A stretch of DNA of 64,000 nt, from positions 372,001 through 436,000 of the forward strand of contig NZ_CP040709.1 of assembly GCF_005952805.1 (NCBI RefSeq), given 5' to 3'. The first letter of the stretch is position 1; each line of letters opens with the position of its first letter. A program made the position numbers and the translations under genes. The stretch comes from Inhella inkyongensis. GTDB taxonomy: Bacteria > Pseudomonadota > Gammaproteobacteria > Burkholderiales > Burkholderiaceae_C. The notes under the pieces were generated by a model that was not told the origin of the DNA, ran no database searches, and was given only the letters and a program-made list of their open reading frames with translations. Shown piece by piece: positions 16,723-24,634 of this stretch.

Positions 16723-17795
16723 GCGCTGCCGCCGGACTGGCTGCTGGTCAGGCTGCCGCCGCTGGCGCTGAGGAAGTAGGGGCTGATCTGCAGCGTGCCG
16801 CTGCTCCAGTTGCCCAGATCGAAGCTGCCGCTGCTGGCGCTCAGTTTCTCCACACGCAGGCTGCTGAAGGCCAGGGGCTTTTTGGCTTGCACGGTGGTGG
16901 GGGCGAGGGTGGGCAGCACGAAATAGGCATGGCTGCTGCCGTGCACGCGGGCAATGCGGTTGTCCACCACCACGGCCGTGCCTTCGTCCACGCCGATACC
17001 GCGTGCGCGGCCCAGCGGCATCAGCCCGTCCTGGATCATGCGGGCCAGAAAGGTTGCCAGCCGACCCATGCGGTCGCGGGCGACCAGGTGCGAGTCCATC
17101 AGCGTGCCGTCCAGGCCGGATAGCCCGACAATGAAGCCGGTGTCCAGCGTCAGCGTGCGGTCATAGGGGTTGCTCAGTGCCTGGGCCGAGGTGATGGAGC
17201 CATTCAGGGCGCTGTAGTCCACATCGCCCAGCACGGCCAGGCCGGCGCTGGTGCCACCAAAGGGCACGCGGCGGTCGCGCAGGGCCTTGAGCGTGCTGTC
17301 CAGACGGGACCCCTTCCACAGCTTGATGTAGGTGCTTTGGTCCCCGCCCGCGATGAACAGCACATCGGCCTTGGCGACGATGGCGTTCAGGGCCGGATCG
17401 TCGGCACCGGTGCGGTTCTTGATCACGAATGACTCCACCGAGTCCACGCCCGGCATCGCCAGCAAATAGGGGTTGTAGCCATCGGCGCCGGACGTGCGGA
17501 TCACCACCACATCCACCTTTTGCGTGGCCGATCCACCCGCTTTGGCGATCATGGCCTGGAAGGCGCTGTCCACATCGTTGCCGCCCCCCATCAGCACCCA
17601 CATCGGGCTGGTGGCGGCGGGCGGCGTGGCGTCGCCGGCGCTGCCGCTCAGGTAGTAGTCGTAGTTCTTGTTGCTGGTGGTGGCCGCGGCCCCGCTGGCC
17701 GCGCCATTGCTGGCAGCCCAGGTGGGCAGGGCGGCGCAGAACAGGCTGAGCAGCCACAGATTGGCCAGTCGGCGGGATTGAAAAGCGATGGGCAT
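16716..17795 (-). CDS. Cyanophycinase-like peptidase, family S51 (secreted)
   Basis: A 359-residue protein starting at ATG 17795 with AGGAG upstream. A signal peptide (LLSLFCAALPTWAAS) precedes the S51 fold. The nucleophile elbow GGTSAGLAVLG has the catalytic serine near residue 180, preceded by VLFIAGGDQSTY and followed by DSHLVARDRMGRLATFLAR. The family includes cyanophycinase, which releases beta-Asp-Arg dipeptides, and peptidase E. No cyanophycin synthetase is seen nearby, so the substrate is open. The C-terminal 60 residues (Ser/Gly rich) are an extra beta-type domain. It lies 46 bases after the sterol desaturase gene. Confidence 0.8.
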   Translation of the reverse strand: MPIAFQSRRLANLWLLSLFCAALPTWAASNGAASGAAATTSNKNYDYYLSGSAGDATPPAATSPMWVLMGGGNDVDSAFQAMIAKAGGSATQKVDVVVIRTSGADGYNPYLLAMPGVDSVESFVIKNRTGADDPALNAIVAKADVLFIAGGDQSTYIKLWKGSRLDSTLKALRDRRVPFGGTSAGLAVLGDVDYSALNGSITSAQALSNPYDRTLTLDTGFIVGLSGLDGTLMDSHLVARDRMGRLATFLARMIQDGLMPLGRARGIGVDEGTAVVVDNRIARVHGSSHAYFVLPTLAPTTVQAKKPLAFSSLRVEKLSASSGSFDLGNWSSGTLQISPYFLSASGGSLTSSQSGGSAY

Positions 17796-17841
17796 GACCG
17801 ACTCCTGATGGGGAGCACCGATTACAGCAGCTTGTTCCCCT

Positions 17842-18978
17842 TCAGGGCTTCCAGCGGAAGGGAAACAGAAACTGCTTCCAGAAGCCGTCGGGCACGTAGT
17901 CGCCCACCACGCCGTAGTCCTTGGGCCAAGCGCGATCGCTCTGCACCGCAGTGCCGAACAGATGGTCCAGGAAGGCGAAGTGAGCGGCGTAGTTCTTGTC
18001 GATGGCTTCGTCATCCTGGCTGTGGTGCCAGTGGTGGAAGTTGGGCGTGACGATCACATAACGCAGGGGCCCGAGGCGCACGCTCACGTTGGCATGGTTG
18101 AACACGGCCTGAAAGCCGACGATGACGATGTAGGCATCGATCACGTCCTTGGAAAAGCCCAGCACAAAGATGGGGGCCAACACCAGGGTGCGGGTGATCA
18201 ACAGTTCCAGGATGTGCTGGCGCGAGCCGGCCATCCAATCCATGCTCTTGACGCTGTGGTGCACAGCGTGCAGGCGCCACAGCAGCGGCACCTCGTGATA
18301 GGCCCGGTGTGTCCAGTACTGCACCAGATCGGCCACCAGGATGATGAGGAAGAGCGCGACGCCAAAGGGCAGGTCCTGGACCCAGGCCTGCACGCCATCC
18401 TTGGCGGCCCAGCCAAATAGCTTGTGCACCAGCAGGTTCACCGCCAGCAGCACAAAACCCACCAGCAGGTGGTTGACGATGAAGTGCTGGAAGTCCGTCT
18501 GCCATTCGGGCCGGAACACTGGCTGGTCCTTGCGCAGCGGCCAGAGCTTTTCCACGAACACGAAGATCAGCGTGGAGCCCAGCAAGTCGAGGATGAACCA
18601 GTCCAGCCCGATATAGGGCGTGTGGTCGGGGAAGTTGGGGTCCACCTCTACCTTGCTGCCACCCAGCAGCAGGCAGACCCCGATCAGCACGAAGCTGGAA
18701 AGGCTGAGCCAGCGCACCCGGCCGCGCACGATGTTGAAAAGGGCGATGCCGCCGCTGAGCACCAGCGACCAATACAGCAGCTGTCGCAGCACCGGCACGC
18801 TGTAGCTCTGCCGCAGCTGCGGCGTGGTCAGGTATTCGGGGAAGTGAAAGGCGAGCACACCGAGGAGGCACAAGATGGCCAGGCCCAGCGCAATGACGCC
18901 CGAGGCCATGCCCTTGCCGGTTTGCAGCGCGCCGTGCGATTCACTCAGGCGGTTCAGCTTGTCCAGGGGGTTGTTCAT
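17842..18978 (-). CDS. Sterol desaturase/fatty acid hydroxylase family membrane protein
   Basis: A 378-residue integral membrane protein. The ATG at 18978 is used; a TTG nine bases upstream is an alternative. It has the three di-iron histidine boxes of the fatty acid hydroxylase superfamily: THRAYHE, HAVHHS and NFHHWHHS. Six or more hydrophobic segments are visible. It probably hydroxylates or desaturates a lipid in the inner membrane; the substrate is unknown. It starts just after the phoX terminator and is followed by the S51 gene. Confidence 0.88.
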   Translation of the reverse strand: MNNPLDKLNRLSESHGALQTGKGMASGVIALGLAILCLLGVLAFHFPEYLTTPQLRQSYSVPVLRQLLYWSLVLSGGIALFNIVRGRVRWLSLSSFVLIGVCLLLGGSKVEVDPNFPDHTPYIGLDWFILDLLGSTLIFVFVEKLWPLRKDQPVFRPEWQTDFQHFIVNHLLVGFVLLAVNLLVHKLFGWAAKDGVQAWVQDLPFGVALFLIILVADLVQYWTHRAYHEVPLLWRLHAVHHSVKSMDWMAGSRQHILELLITRTLVLAPIFVLGFSKDVIDAYIVIVGFQAVFNHANVSVRLGPLRYVIVTPNFHHWHHSQDDEAIDKNYAAHFAFLDHLFGTAVQSDRAWPKDYGVVGDYVPDGFWKQFLFPFRWKP

Positions 18979-18984
18979 ACGGCT

Positions 18985-19015
18985 CAAAAAGGAATGCGGA
19001 GCAAGCTCCGCATTC
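18985..19015 (-). terminator. Rho-independent terminator after phoX
   Basis: GAATGCGGAGC at 18992-19002 is exactly mirrored by GCTCCGCATTC at 19005-19015. On the minus strand the stem is followed by CC then TTTTT. It separates phoX from the sterol desaturase gene. Confidence 0.88.
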
Positions 19016-19081
19016 TGGTTGGCGCGAGGGCCTGCCCCGCACCGTGCAAGCCCGCGCTCCCCCGAGCACGGGGTGCCCGCT

Positions 19082-21361
19082 TCAGCGCCCGATCACATCC
19101 CCATCGTTCTTGGTGATGACGATGGTGGCCGAGCGCGGCCGCTTGCCCGCACCGTAGCCGGCGTTGCTGGGCCACTGGCTGGTGTACTTGGTCGGGTCGG
19201 CGATGTCGGCCATCTTGGTGTTCTCGCCCGGGTGCTGGATGTTGATGAACAGGGCCTTGCCGTCCGGGGTCTCGGCCACGCCGGTGATCTCGCAGTCCTT
19301 GGGGCCGACCAGGAAGCGCTTGAGCTCGTTGGCGCCGGGCGTCTTGCCGACGTAGGTGTCGACCGTCAGGGCGCCGCCGCTGCTGCGGGGGTAGCTCAGG
19401 GTCTTCTTGGCGCCGTCGCCCACCTGGCCGGGCAGGGCGGCCAGCATCATGCAGTTGGTCACGTCGGTGAAGGCGCCGTCATCAGTCTGGATCCAGCAGA
19501 TGCCGGTGGCCGGGCTGAAGGCCAGGCCGTCGGGGCTGCTCATGTCCTGCTCAGACGTCAGATTGCTGATGTTGACCAGGCCGCTGGCGGCGCTGGCCTC
19601 GGCGGCGAACACATAGATGTCCCAGGTGAAGGCGGTGGCGGCATTGCCGCCCGTGCCCTCCTTGATGCGCAGGATGTGGCCGTTGGGGTTGCCCGTGCTG
19701 GTGCTGCTGGTGCCCTTGACGTCGGTGTAGACGCGCGGGTTGGCGCTGTCCGGGGCCAGCTGGCTGCCGCCGGCGGCGGGCTCGGCGCGACGGTTGCTGT
19801 TGTTGGTGAGCGCGAAGTAGATTTCACCGTTCTTGGGGTTCACCGAGCACCACTCGGGGCGGTCCATCTTGGTGGCGCCCACGGCGTCGGCGGCCAGGCG
19901 GGTGTTGACGCAGATGTCGGCGTGGTCGGCAAAGGTATAGGCCGCGTAATCGCGCACCGTGGTGTTGGTGAGGCTCAAGTCCACCCACTGGCCGGTGCCA
20001 TCGGCGTTGAACTTGGCCACCATCAGCTTGCCTTGGTCCAGGTACTTGCTGCCGACGGCCAGGCGGTTGTCCGGGCTGGGGTTGGCGTCGGCATCCGCCC
20101 AGGCGGCGGTGGAGACGAATTTGTAGATGTACTCGTTGCGTGCGTCGTCGCCCATATAGACGGCCAGAGGCTGGCCGGCCACCGGCTTGCCGAAGGCGGC
20201 GCTCTCGTGCGCGAAGCGGCCCAGGGCCGAGCGCTTTACGCCCTTTTTGGTCTTGGTGTAGGGGTCGAATTCGACGATGTAACCCTGCAGGTTCATCTCG
20301 TTGCGATAGTCGTCGCTGCCGTCCACCGACACGCCACTCTTGCTGTTGTTCCAGCGCAGGAAGCGGTCGTCGGCGCCGCCAGTTTCCCAGCCGTGGCGCG
20401 AGGCCGCGCCCTGGCTGCGGCCGTAGCGCTTGAGCGCGGTGACGCTCTTGTCGTTGCCGCGCACGGTGTCATCGGTGGCCACGCGGAAAAAGTAGCCGGC
20501 CCAGTTCTCCTCGCCGGTGAGGAAGCTGCCCCAGGGGGTCTTGCCGGTGCCGCAGTTGTTCAGGGTGCCGCGGGTGCTGGTGCCCGTGGGCGAGTACTTG
20601 GTGATGGCCAGCGCATTGCCCTTGAGGGGGCCAGCGATGTCGACCTCGGTGTTTTGGGTGACGCGGAAGTTGAAGCTGCTGTCCTTCACCGTGGCCCAGC
20701 TGCTGCCGGTCTTCTTGACCTCGACGACCGAGATGCCGTGGATGGCTAGTTCCTTGTCCACTTCGGCGGCCGGGCGCGGCAGGGTGGCGGTGCCGCCATT
20801 GGCGTGGAGGAAGAAGGAGGCGCGGGTCTCGTCCGTGGTGGCCTCGTGGTTGATGGCCAGCAGGCCACGGTCCACGCTGGTGGCGGAGGCCGCGCCGGTG
20901 GCCGACAGACCGAACCACTCCATGCCGTCGTGGTGGTCGCCGGCGCGGTTCTCAAAGTCGGTGTCCGTGCCGTCGTTCTTGAAGTCCGCCGTGGCGGCGC
21001 GCAGCGGGTCGCCCAGGGCGTAGAGGATGGTGGCGGTGTAGCCGGCCGGCACAGTGACCTTGTCTTCCAGGCTCTTGGCCACGGCGGCGAAGCTCAAGGA
21101 CGTGACGGTGGGGGACGGCGCGGGGGCAGGCGCAGGTGCCGGAGCGGGGGTGGGCGCCGGGGTGTTGTCATCCGAGCAGGCCGTCAGCAGCACGCCCGAC
21201 AGCGCCGCGCTGGTGGCGCCCAGGCTGCCGCGCAAGATGCTGCGGCGGCTCAGGCGCGCTGCGAGCACCTGACCAAACTCGGGGTTGGCCGAGCGGTTGG
21301 AGTCTTCGTCGTTGAAGGTGATGAAGCCGGGTTCGAGAGGGGGCGAATTTTTCGTTTTCAT
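19082..21361 (-). CDS. phoX: PhoX family alkaline phosphatase, Tat-exported lipoprotein
   Basis: A 759-residue protein. The N-terminus has a cytosolic extension, then a twin-arginine motif SRRSILRG (Arg39-Arg40) and a lipobox LLTAC (Cys62), so it is probably a Tat-exported lipoprotein. A linker of alternating Ala-Pro pairs follows (about residues 67-88). The PhoX/DUF839 body includes GDPLRAATADF, DHHDGMEWFGL, LLAINHE, GTLNNCGTGKTPWGSFLTGE and a C-terminal NIQHPGENT. PhoX enzymes use Ca and Fe to hydrolyse phosphomonoesters outside the cytoplasm under phosphate starvation. A Pho box lies upstream at 21422-21450, supporting PhoB control. Confidence 0.93.
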   Translation of the reverse strand: MKTKNSPPLEPGFITFNDEDSNRSANPEFGQVLAARLSRRSILRGSLGATSAALSGVLLTACSDDNTPAPTPAPAPAPAPAPSPTVTSLSFAAVAKSLEDKVTVPAGYTATILYALGDPLRAATADFKNDGTDTDFENRAGDHHDGMEWFGLSATGAASATSVDRGLLAINHEATTDETRASFFLHANGGTATLPRPAAEVDKELAIHGISVVEVKKTGSSWATVKDSSFNFRVTQNTEVDIAGPLKGNALAITKYSPTGTSTRGTLNNCGTGKTPWGSFLTGEENWAGYFFRVATDDTVRGNDKSVTALKRYGRSQGAASRHGWETGGADDRFLRWNNSKSGVSVDGSDDYRNEMNLQGYIVEFDPYTKTKKGVKRSALGRFAHESAAFGKPVAGQPLAVYMGDDARNEYIYKFVSTAAWADADANPSPDNRLAVGSKYLDQGKLMVAKFNADGTGQWVDLSLTNTTVRDYAAYTFADHADICVNTRLAADAVGATKMDRPEWCSVNPKNGEIYFALTNNSNRRAEPAAGGSQLAPDSANPRVYTDVKGTSSTSTGNPNGHILRIKEGTGGNAATAFTWDIYVFAAEASAASGLVNISNLTSEQDMSSPDGLAFSPATGICWIQTDDGAFTDVTNCMMLAALPGQVGDGAKKTLSYPRSSGGALTVDTYVGKTPGANELKRFLVGPKDCEITGVAETPDGKALFINIQHPGENTKMADIADPTKYTSQWPSNAGYGAGKRPRSATIVITKNDGDVIGR

Positions 21362-21421
21362 GGCGGGGCAACTCAAGGGATTGAGAACCCGCGCAGGCTA
21401 GGTGGCCTGCATGAAAGCCCG

Positions 21422-21450
21422 GTGTCGCCTGGGTGACGATTTGGTGACAC
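21422..21450 (-). promoter_or_regulatory. Pho box (three 11-bp-spaced repeats) upstream of phoX
   Basis: Read on the minus strand, the hexamers TGTCAC, CGTCAC and CGACAC recur with exact 11-base spacing (plus-strand positions 21444-21449, 21433-21438 and 21422-21427). PhoB binds direct repeats of CTGTCA-like half-sites at this spacing. The box ends about 61 bases before the phoX start, leaving room for a -10 element. Confidence 0.72.
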
Positions 21451-21762
21451 GCGGGTGCGTCAAGGCTCTTGGCTCAAGCCGGATGGGCAAGCGCGAGCGC
21501 AGCACGGCTCACCAGTGCTCCTCTGCAACGTGCCGCCAACGCACGGCAACATCTGGCAACGCCAAGCTAAAGGCTTGCTAAATCACTAGGGTAAATCCGA
21601 AGGGGGGGGTGGCAAGGCCCTCGCCTAGAGTCGCGCCCCGCGCCACCAAGAGCGCCGGCCCGCAGCCTGCTGCGAGAGCCGTAGAACCATTCAGAAACCA
21701 GGGAGGGCGCCGCAGTCGCGGCGGTGCTCTGCCATGCCTGCAAAAGGTTTCGCGCAGACACC
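21451..21762. other. Gene-free stretch between phoX and the microcin-like locus
   Basis: About 310 bases without a supported gene. It contains several copies of GCAAC or its complement near 21530-21565, a G-run at 21602-21609 and presumably the promoter of the hlyD gene. I could not place a convincing -35/-10 pair. Confidence 0.35.
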
Positions 21763-23082
21763 ATGAGCTCCAACGTCCCAGCCACCCCGTTGTTCCGCCA
21801 GGAAGTGATGCAGGCCCAAGCCGGCCAATGGCTGGGCAGCATCCGCGTCGGCCGGCCGCTGGGCTTCAGCCTGGTGACGGGCGTGGCCCTGCTGATGGCC
21901 GCCGCCCTGGTGAGCTTCGCCATCTGGGGCGAATACACCCGCAAAGTCACCTTGCCCGGCGTGCTGATGCCCGAGACCGGCATCATTAACCTCAGCAGCA
22001 ACCAACCCGCCACCGTGGCCGAGATCCTGGTGCGCGAGGGCGACTGGGTGAAGGCCGGCCAGCCCCTGATCAAGCTGCGCGCTGAGCGGGTGGTGGCCGG
22101 GGGCGAGTTGGGTGCCTTGCAGGCCCATGCGCTGGAGCAACGTCGGCAGGGATTACAGACCGAGCTGCGCTTAGCTGAGCAGCAGGGGACGCAACGGACC
22201 GCAGCCTTGGTGGATCGGCAGCGCAGTCTTAACAGTGACCTGGTGACCCTGCAGGGCGAGCTGGACGCCCATCAGCAGCGCCTGCAGTTGGCTCAGAAGA
22301 CGCAGCAGCGCTTCGAGGAATTGGCCGCCAGCGGTTATGTGTCGGGCCTGCAGGCGCAGCAGAAGCAGGAAGAACTGCTGGACTTGAACCTGCGTGAGCG
22401 CAACACCCGCCGCGCACTCGAGGCCGTGCAACGTGAGCTGGCCGCCGGTGCGGTCGAGCTGGATGCCAATCGCGGACAAATCGAGGTGCAGCGATCGCAG
22501 CTGCAGCGTGCCTTGGCTAGCCTGGAGCAGGAAGGCAGCGAACTCGGTGCGCGCAGCGAATGGGCCCTGATCGCTGCTCAAGCTGGGCAGGTGACGGCAC
22601 TGAATGTGACGGAGGGGCAGGCGGCGGTGGCGGGGGTGTCGCTGCTCACGATGGTGCCGCAAGATACAACTGCTGTCGGTGCTCCAGTAAAACCTGCCGC
22701 CCTGGTCGCTCATTTGTATGCACCGAGCCGAGCGGCGGGGTTCCTCGAGCCTGGGCAAACCGTTTGGCTGCGCTATGCCGCTTATCCGTATCAAAAGTTC
22801 GGCATGCATGCAGGTAGGGTCACTGCGGTGAGCCGCACGCCGATCAGTCTGCAAGATCTTCCACCAGGTCAGGCTCAGGTCCTGATGCGAGGGGCGCAGA
22901 GCAATGAGCCTATGTATCGGGTATCGGTTGGCCTTGGGCGGCAGAATTTTGGCGGGTTCAACCGCGCCATACCACTCAGGCCTGGATTAGTACTCGAGGC
23001 GTTGACGCATCAAGAAGGGCGAAAGATTTGGGAATGGCTGCTGGAGCCAATATTGGTGCTAGGCGCGAGGGTGAGCGCCTAA
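21763..23082 (+). CDS. HlyD/CvaA-like periplasmic adaptor for peptide secretion
   Basis: A 439-residue protein. One membrane helix (about residues 34-55, GFSLVTGVALLMAAALVSFA) follows a short cytosolic segment with LFRQEVM, like CvaA. A split lipoyl domain (INLSSNQPATVAEILVREGD, residues 75-105) is followed by a long alpha-hairpin of heptads (about 110-265) and a beta-barrel domain ending near 410. It would link an inner-membrane ABC exporter to an outer-membrane TolC channel. The C39 exporter encoded at 24635 is the obvious partner. From about base 22640 the codon use becomes less GC-biased, anticipating the AT-richer genes after it. Confidence 0.88.
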   Translation: MSSNVPATPLFRQEVMQAQAGQWLGSIRVGRPLGFSLVTGVALLMAAALVSFAIWGEYTRKVTLPGVLMPETGIINLSSNQPATVAEILVREGDWVKAGQPLIKLRAERVVAGGELGALQAHALEQRRQGLQTELRLAEQQGTQRTAALVDRQRSLNSDLVTLQGELDAHQQRLQLAQKTQQRFEELAASGYVSGLQAQQKQEELLDLNLRERNTRRALEAVQRELAAGAVELDANRGQIEVQRSQLQRALASLEQEGSELGARSEWALIAAQAGQVTALNVTEGQAAVAGVSLLTMVPQDTTAVGAPVKPAALVAHLYAPSRAAGFLEPGQTVWLRYAAYPYQKFGMHAGRVTAVSRTPISLQDLPPGQAQVLMRGAQSNEPMYRVSVGLGRQNFGGFNRAIPLRPGLVLEALTHQEGRKIWEWLLEPILVLGARVSA

Positions 23083-23150
23083 TTTACTGGATGTGTTATC
23101 ACTGAGTTGGCATTTGGAAATATTGAGATACTTTACCGGCGGAGGAAGTG

Positions 23151-23177
23151 ATGGTTGGCCGCTGTGTGGGGTGTTGA
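23151..23177 (+). CDS. Possible 8-codon leader ORF (MVGRCVGC)
   Basis: ATG at 23151 is preceded by GGAGG at 23141-23145 with ideal spacing, and the frame ends at TGA after eight codons including two cysteines. It lies in the gap between hlyD and the precursor gene. It could be a leader that regulates the next gene or simply a chance frame; only the good ribosome site supports it. Confidence 0.25.
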   Translation: MVGRCVGC

Positions 23178-23217
23178 GGGTTAAGGGCGCAAGACTTAGG
23201 GCGCGTACCCTTGAGGG

Positions 23218-23232
23218 ATTCCATTTTGGAAT
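23218..23232 (+). other. Small hairpin upstream of the precursor gene
   Basis: ATTCCA and TGGAAT form a perfect 6-bp stem around TTT, 35 bases before the precursor ATG. No T-run follows, so it is not a terminator. It may influence translation of the precursor. Confidence 0.3.
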
Positions 23233-23266
23233 GATGATGCCGACATTTTCGGCGGCTGGAGCAGTA

Positions 23267-23656
23267 ATGAGGGACTTGACCATATTTGAATGTGGTTACG
23301 TTGCAGGTGGCGCGGAACAAAAGAAGAGCTTAATAATGGAGCTCTTCGAGGAATTTGTGTCCGCAGTTGGGGCTGGAATTATGTCAATAGCGCGAGGAAT
23401 TGCCGACCTTGCCGCGGCCATTAAAGACGCAGTTTCATTCACCAGTGTTAGCGTCCATACAATGCCGGATGGCTCAACAGAGATCAGGTGTACATCCACG
23501 GATGGTGGATGTACAACGCTGCCTACGGTCCACGTAAACACAAAGGCGGGAACAGCCTCAATCGGCGGCGGCCCCATTGTCCCTCTGGGGCCGGCGGGTC
23601 CTGCAAGCGGGGGTGGCAGTGGTGGCAGCGGCGGCGCAACAAGAATGGCTAACTAG
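23267..23656 (+). CDS. Double-glycine leader peptide, microcin/bacteriocin-like precursor
   Basis: A 129-residue protein starting at ATG 23267 with GGAG at 23257-23260. The first 15 residues, MRDLTIFECGYVAGG, form a typical double-glycine leader (hydrophobic at -4 and -7, GG at -2/-1) cut by C39 peptidases. The mature 114 residues start with a charged segment, then an Ala/Gly/Ile-rich amphipathic or membrane-active helix (about 25-58), then a segment with two cysteines (75 and 82) that could form a disulfide, and a Gly/Ser-rich tail (about 100-125). The gene lies between an HlyD adaptor and a C39 ABC exporter, the class II microcin layout. In-frame upstream ATGs at 23231-23239 could extend the leader. 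I recognise no homologous mature sequence. The product may be an antibacterial peptide or a signal. Confidence 0.75.
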   Translation: MRDLTIFECGYVAGGAEQKKSLIMELFEEFVSAVGAGIMSIARGIADLAAAIKDAVSFTSVSVHTMPDGSTEIRCTSTDGGCTTLPTVHVNTKAGTASIGGGPIVPLGPAGPASGGGSGGSGGATRMAN

Positions 23657-23724
23657 TCATTCAGTGTTTTCCGGGTGTGAGCGGCTTGCACTGCGATGCG
23701 GGCCGCTTTTCTTCTGACTGCCTC

Positions 23725-24588
23725 ATGAAATTTCAAAAGCGCGCGCTCCTTATATTTTTCATAATTTCTCTGCTGGATTCGATGTGTATTGCTGCATCAA
23801 AAGGCATTAAGGGAGGTGGGGAAATATTTGCGCCGGATCCATTTGGAAGGCAGGCGCCTGGATTATTTAAGCTCGAGATTCCAGGGCAGGACTTGGGGCT
23901 TTTGAGGAAGCGGTATGGGCTGCTCGCAGAGGGTATGGCCCAGAAAGGACAGGCAGACTACGCTGGGGTTAGACGGCTCCCTAACGGTGTTTTGCGGCTT
24001 TCGGGTAAAATTGACAAAAAAACACCACTTCAACTGTCGGTCTTGCTTGACCGACAAGACGGGTTGATGGAGGTGAATTCAGGCGGTGGTGATGCCGTGG
24101 CCGCCATGGAGATTGCCGAGATGCTCCATGAGAGGCGAATAGAGATAAGGCTAGATGGGCTTTGCATGTCGGCGTGCGCCAATTACTTGTTGCCGGCGGC
24201 CAGAAAATTATCTGGAAGTGGATTGGTTGGCTTTCATGGTGACCCTAATGCTCTGCTTGAGCAAGAAGGGTTTGAGATTTTCAATAAACTGGGGTTAAAG
24301 GCTTATTTATCGGTGCAGCATGCGGCTTGGAGGCATAGAAAATTCTTTGAAAAACTTGGAAAGAAAGACTGCCTGTCGCGGGTGACTCAAGCAGCCCATA
24401 GAGGCGCAGGTTCTGGTGTTTGGTCATTCTATGTGCCGAATGCAGAAGATTCCAGGGTAATTGGAATTGACGTGATGGCATTATTTGATTTCGAATTATT
24501 CATGGCGTTTATGTTGAATACTGTAGAAAAGAATACTGGGATGGCGCCATTATTCTATAGTCGGCATGGCTCATCCATTTGCGACTGA
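23725..24588 (+). CDS. Secreted ClpP/crotonase-fold protein (COG3904-like)
   Basis: A 287-residue protein starting at ATG 23725 (a GTG at 23677 is possible) with a signal peptide (RALLIFFIISLLDSMCIAA). The middle shows the ClpP-like pattern: strand, then EVNSGGGDAVAAMEIAEML (SGGGDA at 119-124), then LDGLCMSACANYLLPAARK with candidate nucleophile Ser149 between two cysteines, and GLVGFHGD with candidate His171. This matches COG3904-type predicted periplasmic serine proteases. It sits between the precursor and the exporter, so it may process, tolerate or inactivate the peptide outside the cytoplasm (inference). Its codon use is clearly AT-richer than the flanking core genes, suggesting transfer. 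Confidence 0.7.
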   Translation: MKFQKRALLIFFIISLLDSMCIAASKGIKGGGEIFAPDPFGRQAPGLFKLEIPGQDLGLLRKRYGLLAEGMAQKGQADYAGVRRLPNGVLRLSGKIDKKTPLQLSVLLDRQDGLMEVNSGGGDAVAAMEIAEMLHERRIEIRLDGLCMSACANYLLPAARKLSGSGLVGFHGDPNALLEQEGFEIFNKLGLKAYLSVQHAAWRHRKFFEKLGKKDCLSRVTQAAHRGAGSGVWSFYVPNAEDSRVIGIDVMALFDFELFMAFMLNTVEKNTGMAPLFYSRHGSSICD

Positions 24589-24634
24589 TGATTATTGGGG
24601 GTGATTGTTGGTATTTTGTTATGGTGTATTTTAG

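Noticed and set aside
18875..20749. Long antisense open frame over phoX (624 residues)
   Set aside because: It is the shadow of a GC-rich coding strand: low-complexity Ala/Gly/Val/Leu composition, no family motif, no ribosome site, whereas phoX has clear signatures on the other strand.
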